A DNA stretch of 5,915 bases. Origin: an uncultured Bacteroidota bacterium. Its GTDB lineage: Bacteria; Bacteroidota; Bacteroidia; Bacteroidales; 4484-276. Of the stretch, positions 5,901 to 5,915 are shown one piece after another (positions within the stretch are counted from its first letter, which is position 1; each line of letters begins with the position of its first letter). The DNA is taken from NCBI GenBank assembly GCA_903930725.1, contig CAIYZW010000593.1, forward strand, positions 1 to 5,915, in the 5' to 3' direction. The notes beneath the pieces are model-generated. The model did not search any database and had not been told where the DNA came from. It was given only the letters and a program-made list of their open reading frames with translations. Made by a program: the position numbers and the translations under genes.

Positions 5901-5915
5901 ATGAAAAATTTCGTA
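5901..5915 (+). CDS. Possible start of next gene (first five codons, cut by window end)
   Basis: ATG at 5901 follows an A-rich stretch (CAAAACACTCAAA), the usual start context here, and lies 33 nt after the RseC-family stop on the same strand. Only MKNFV is visible, so the product cannot be named. RnfB would be the expected neighbour of an RseC homologue, but these five residues neither support nor exclude it. Confidence 0.4.

Overview
The window looks like a chromosomal segment of a Bacteroidetes (Bacteroidales-like) bacterium. The evidence is an AT-rich, densely coding sequence, near-absence of Shine-Dalgarno sites with A-rich stretches before starts, -7 promoter boxes of the Bacteroidetes type (TAnnTTTG), and an RseC-family gene of the kind that precedes rnf genes in this phylum. 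The taxon is an inference; there is no rRNA or other marker gene here. All supported genes lie on the + strand.

Layout: (i) Positions 2-625 hold the 3' end of a gene that enters from the left, an unrecognised charged, helix-rich protein. (ii) Positions 732-1313 encode a small class I SAM-dependent methyltransferase. (iii) Positions 1314-1443 form a leader with promoter-like boxes and a perfect 10-bp inverted repeat. (iv) Positions 1444-4575 hold three overlapping genes: a Clp/HSP100-type AAA+ ATPase with an apparently degenerate N-terminal half, a compact NrdG-like radical SAM protein, and an FHA domain flanked by two four-cysteine zinc-ribbon-like motifs. (v) Positions 4732-5867 hold a second unit: a short-chain dehydrogenase/reductase and, 11 nt downstream, an RseC-family membrane protein. 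(vi) The first five codons of a probable next gene start at 5901.

The most interesting part is the three-gene block. Its overlaps (16 nt and 8 nt) indicate one transcript and probably coupled translation. It combines an ATP-driven protein remodelling machine, a radical enzyme resembling NrdG but without NrdD nearby, and a phosphothreonine reader. I know of no characterised pathway with exactly this trio. A reasonable but unproven reading is a protein quality-control, maturation or stress/conflict module in which the FHA protein recruits phosphorylated clients or partners and the radical SAM enzyme activates or modifies a target. The coiled-coil-like gene at the left edge could belong to the same system, but the methyltransferase and a promoter-bearing leader separate it.

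The SDR-RseC unit is probably unrelated; RseC points to membrane redox functions (Rnf complex) just beyond the right edge.
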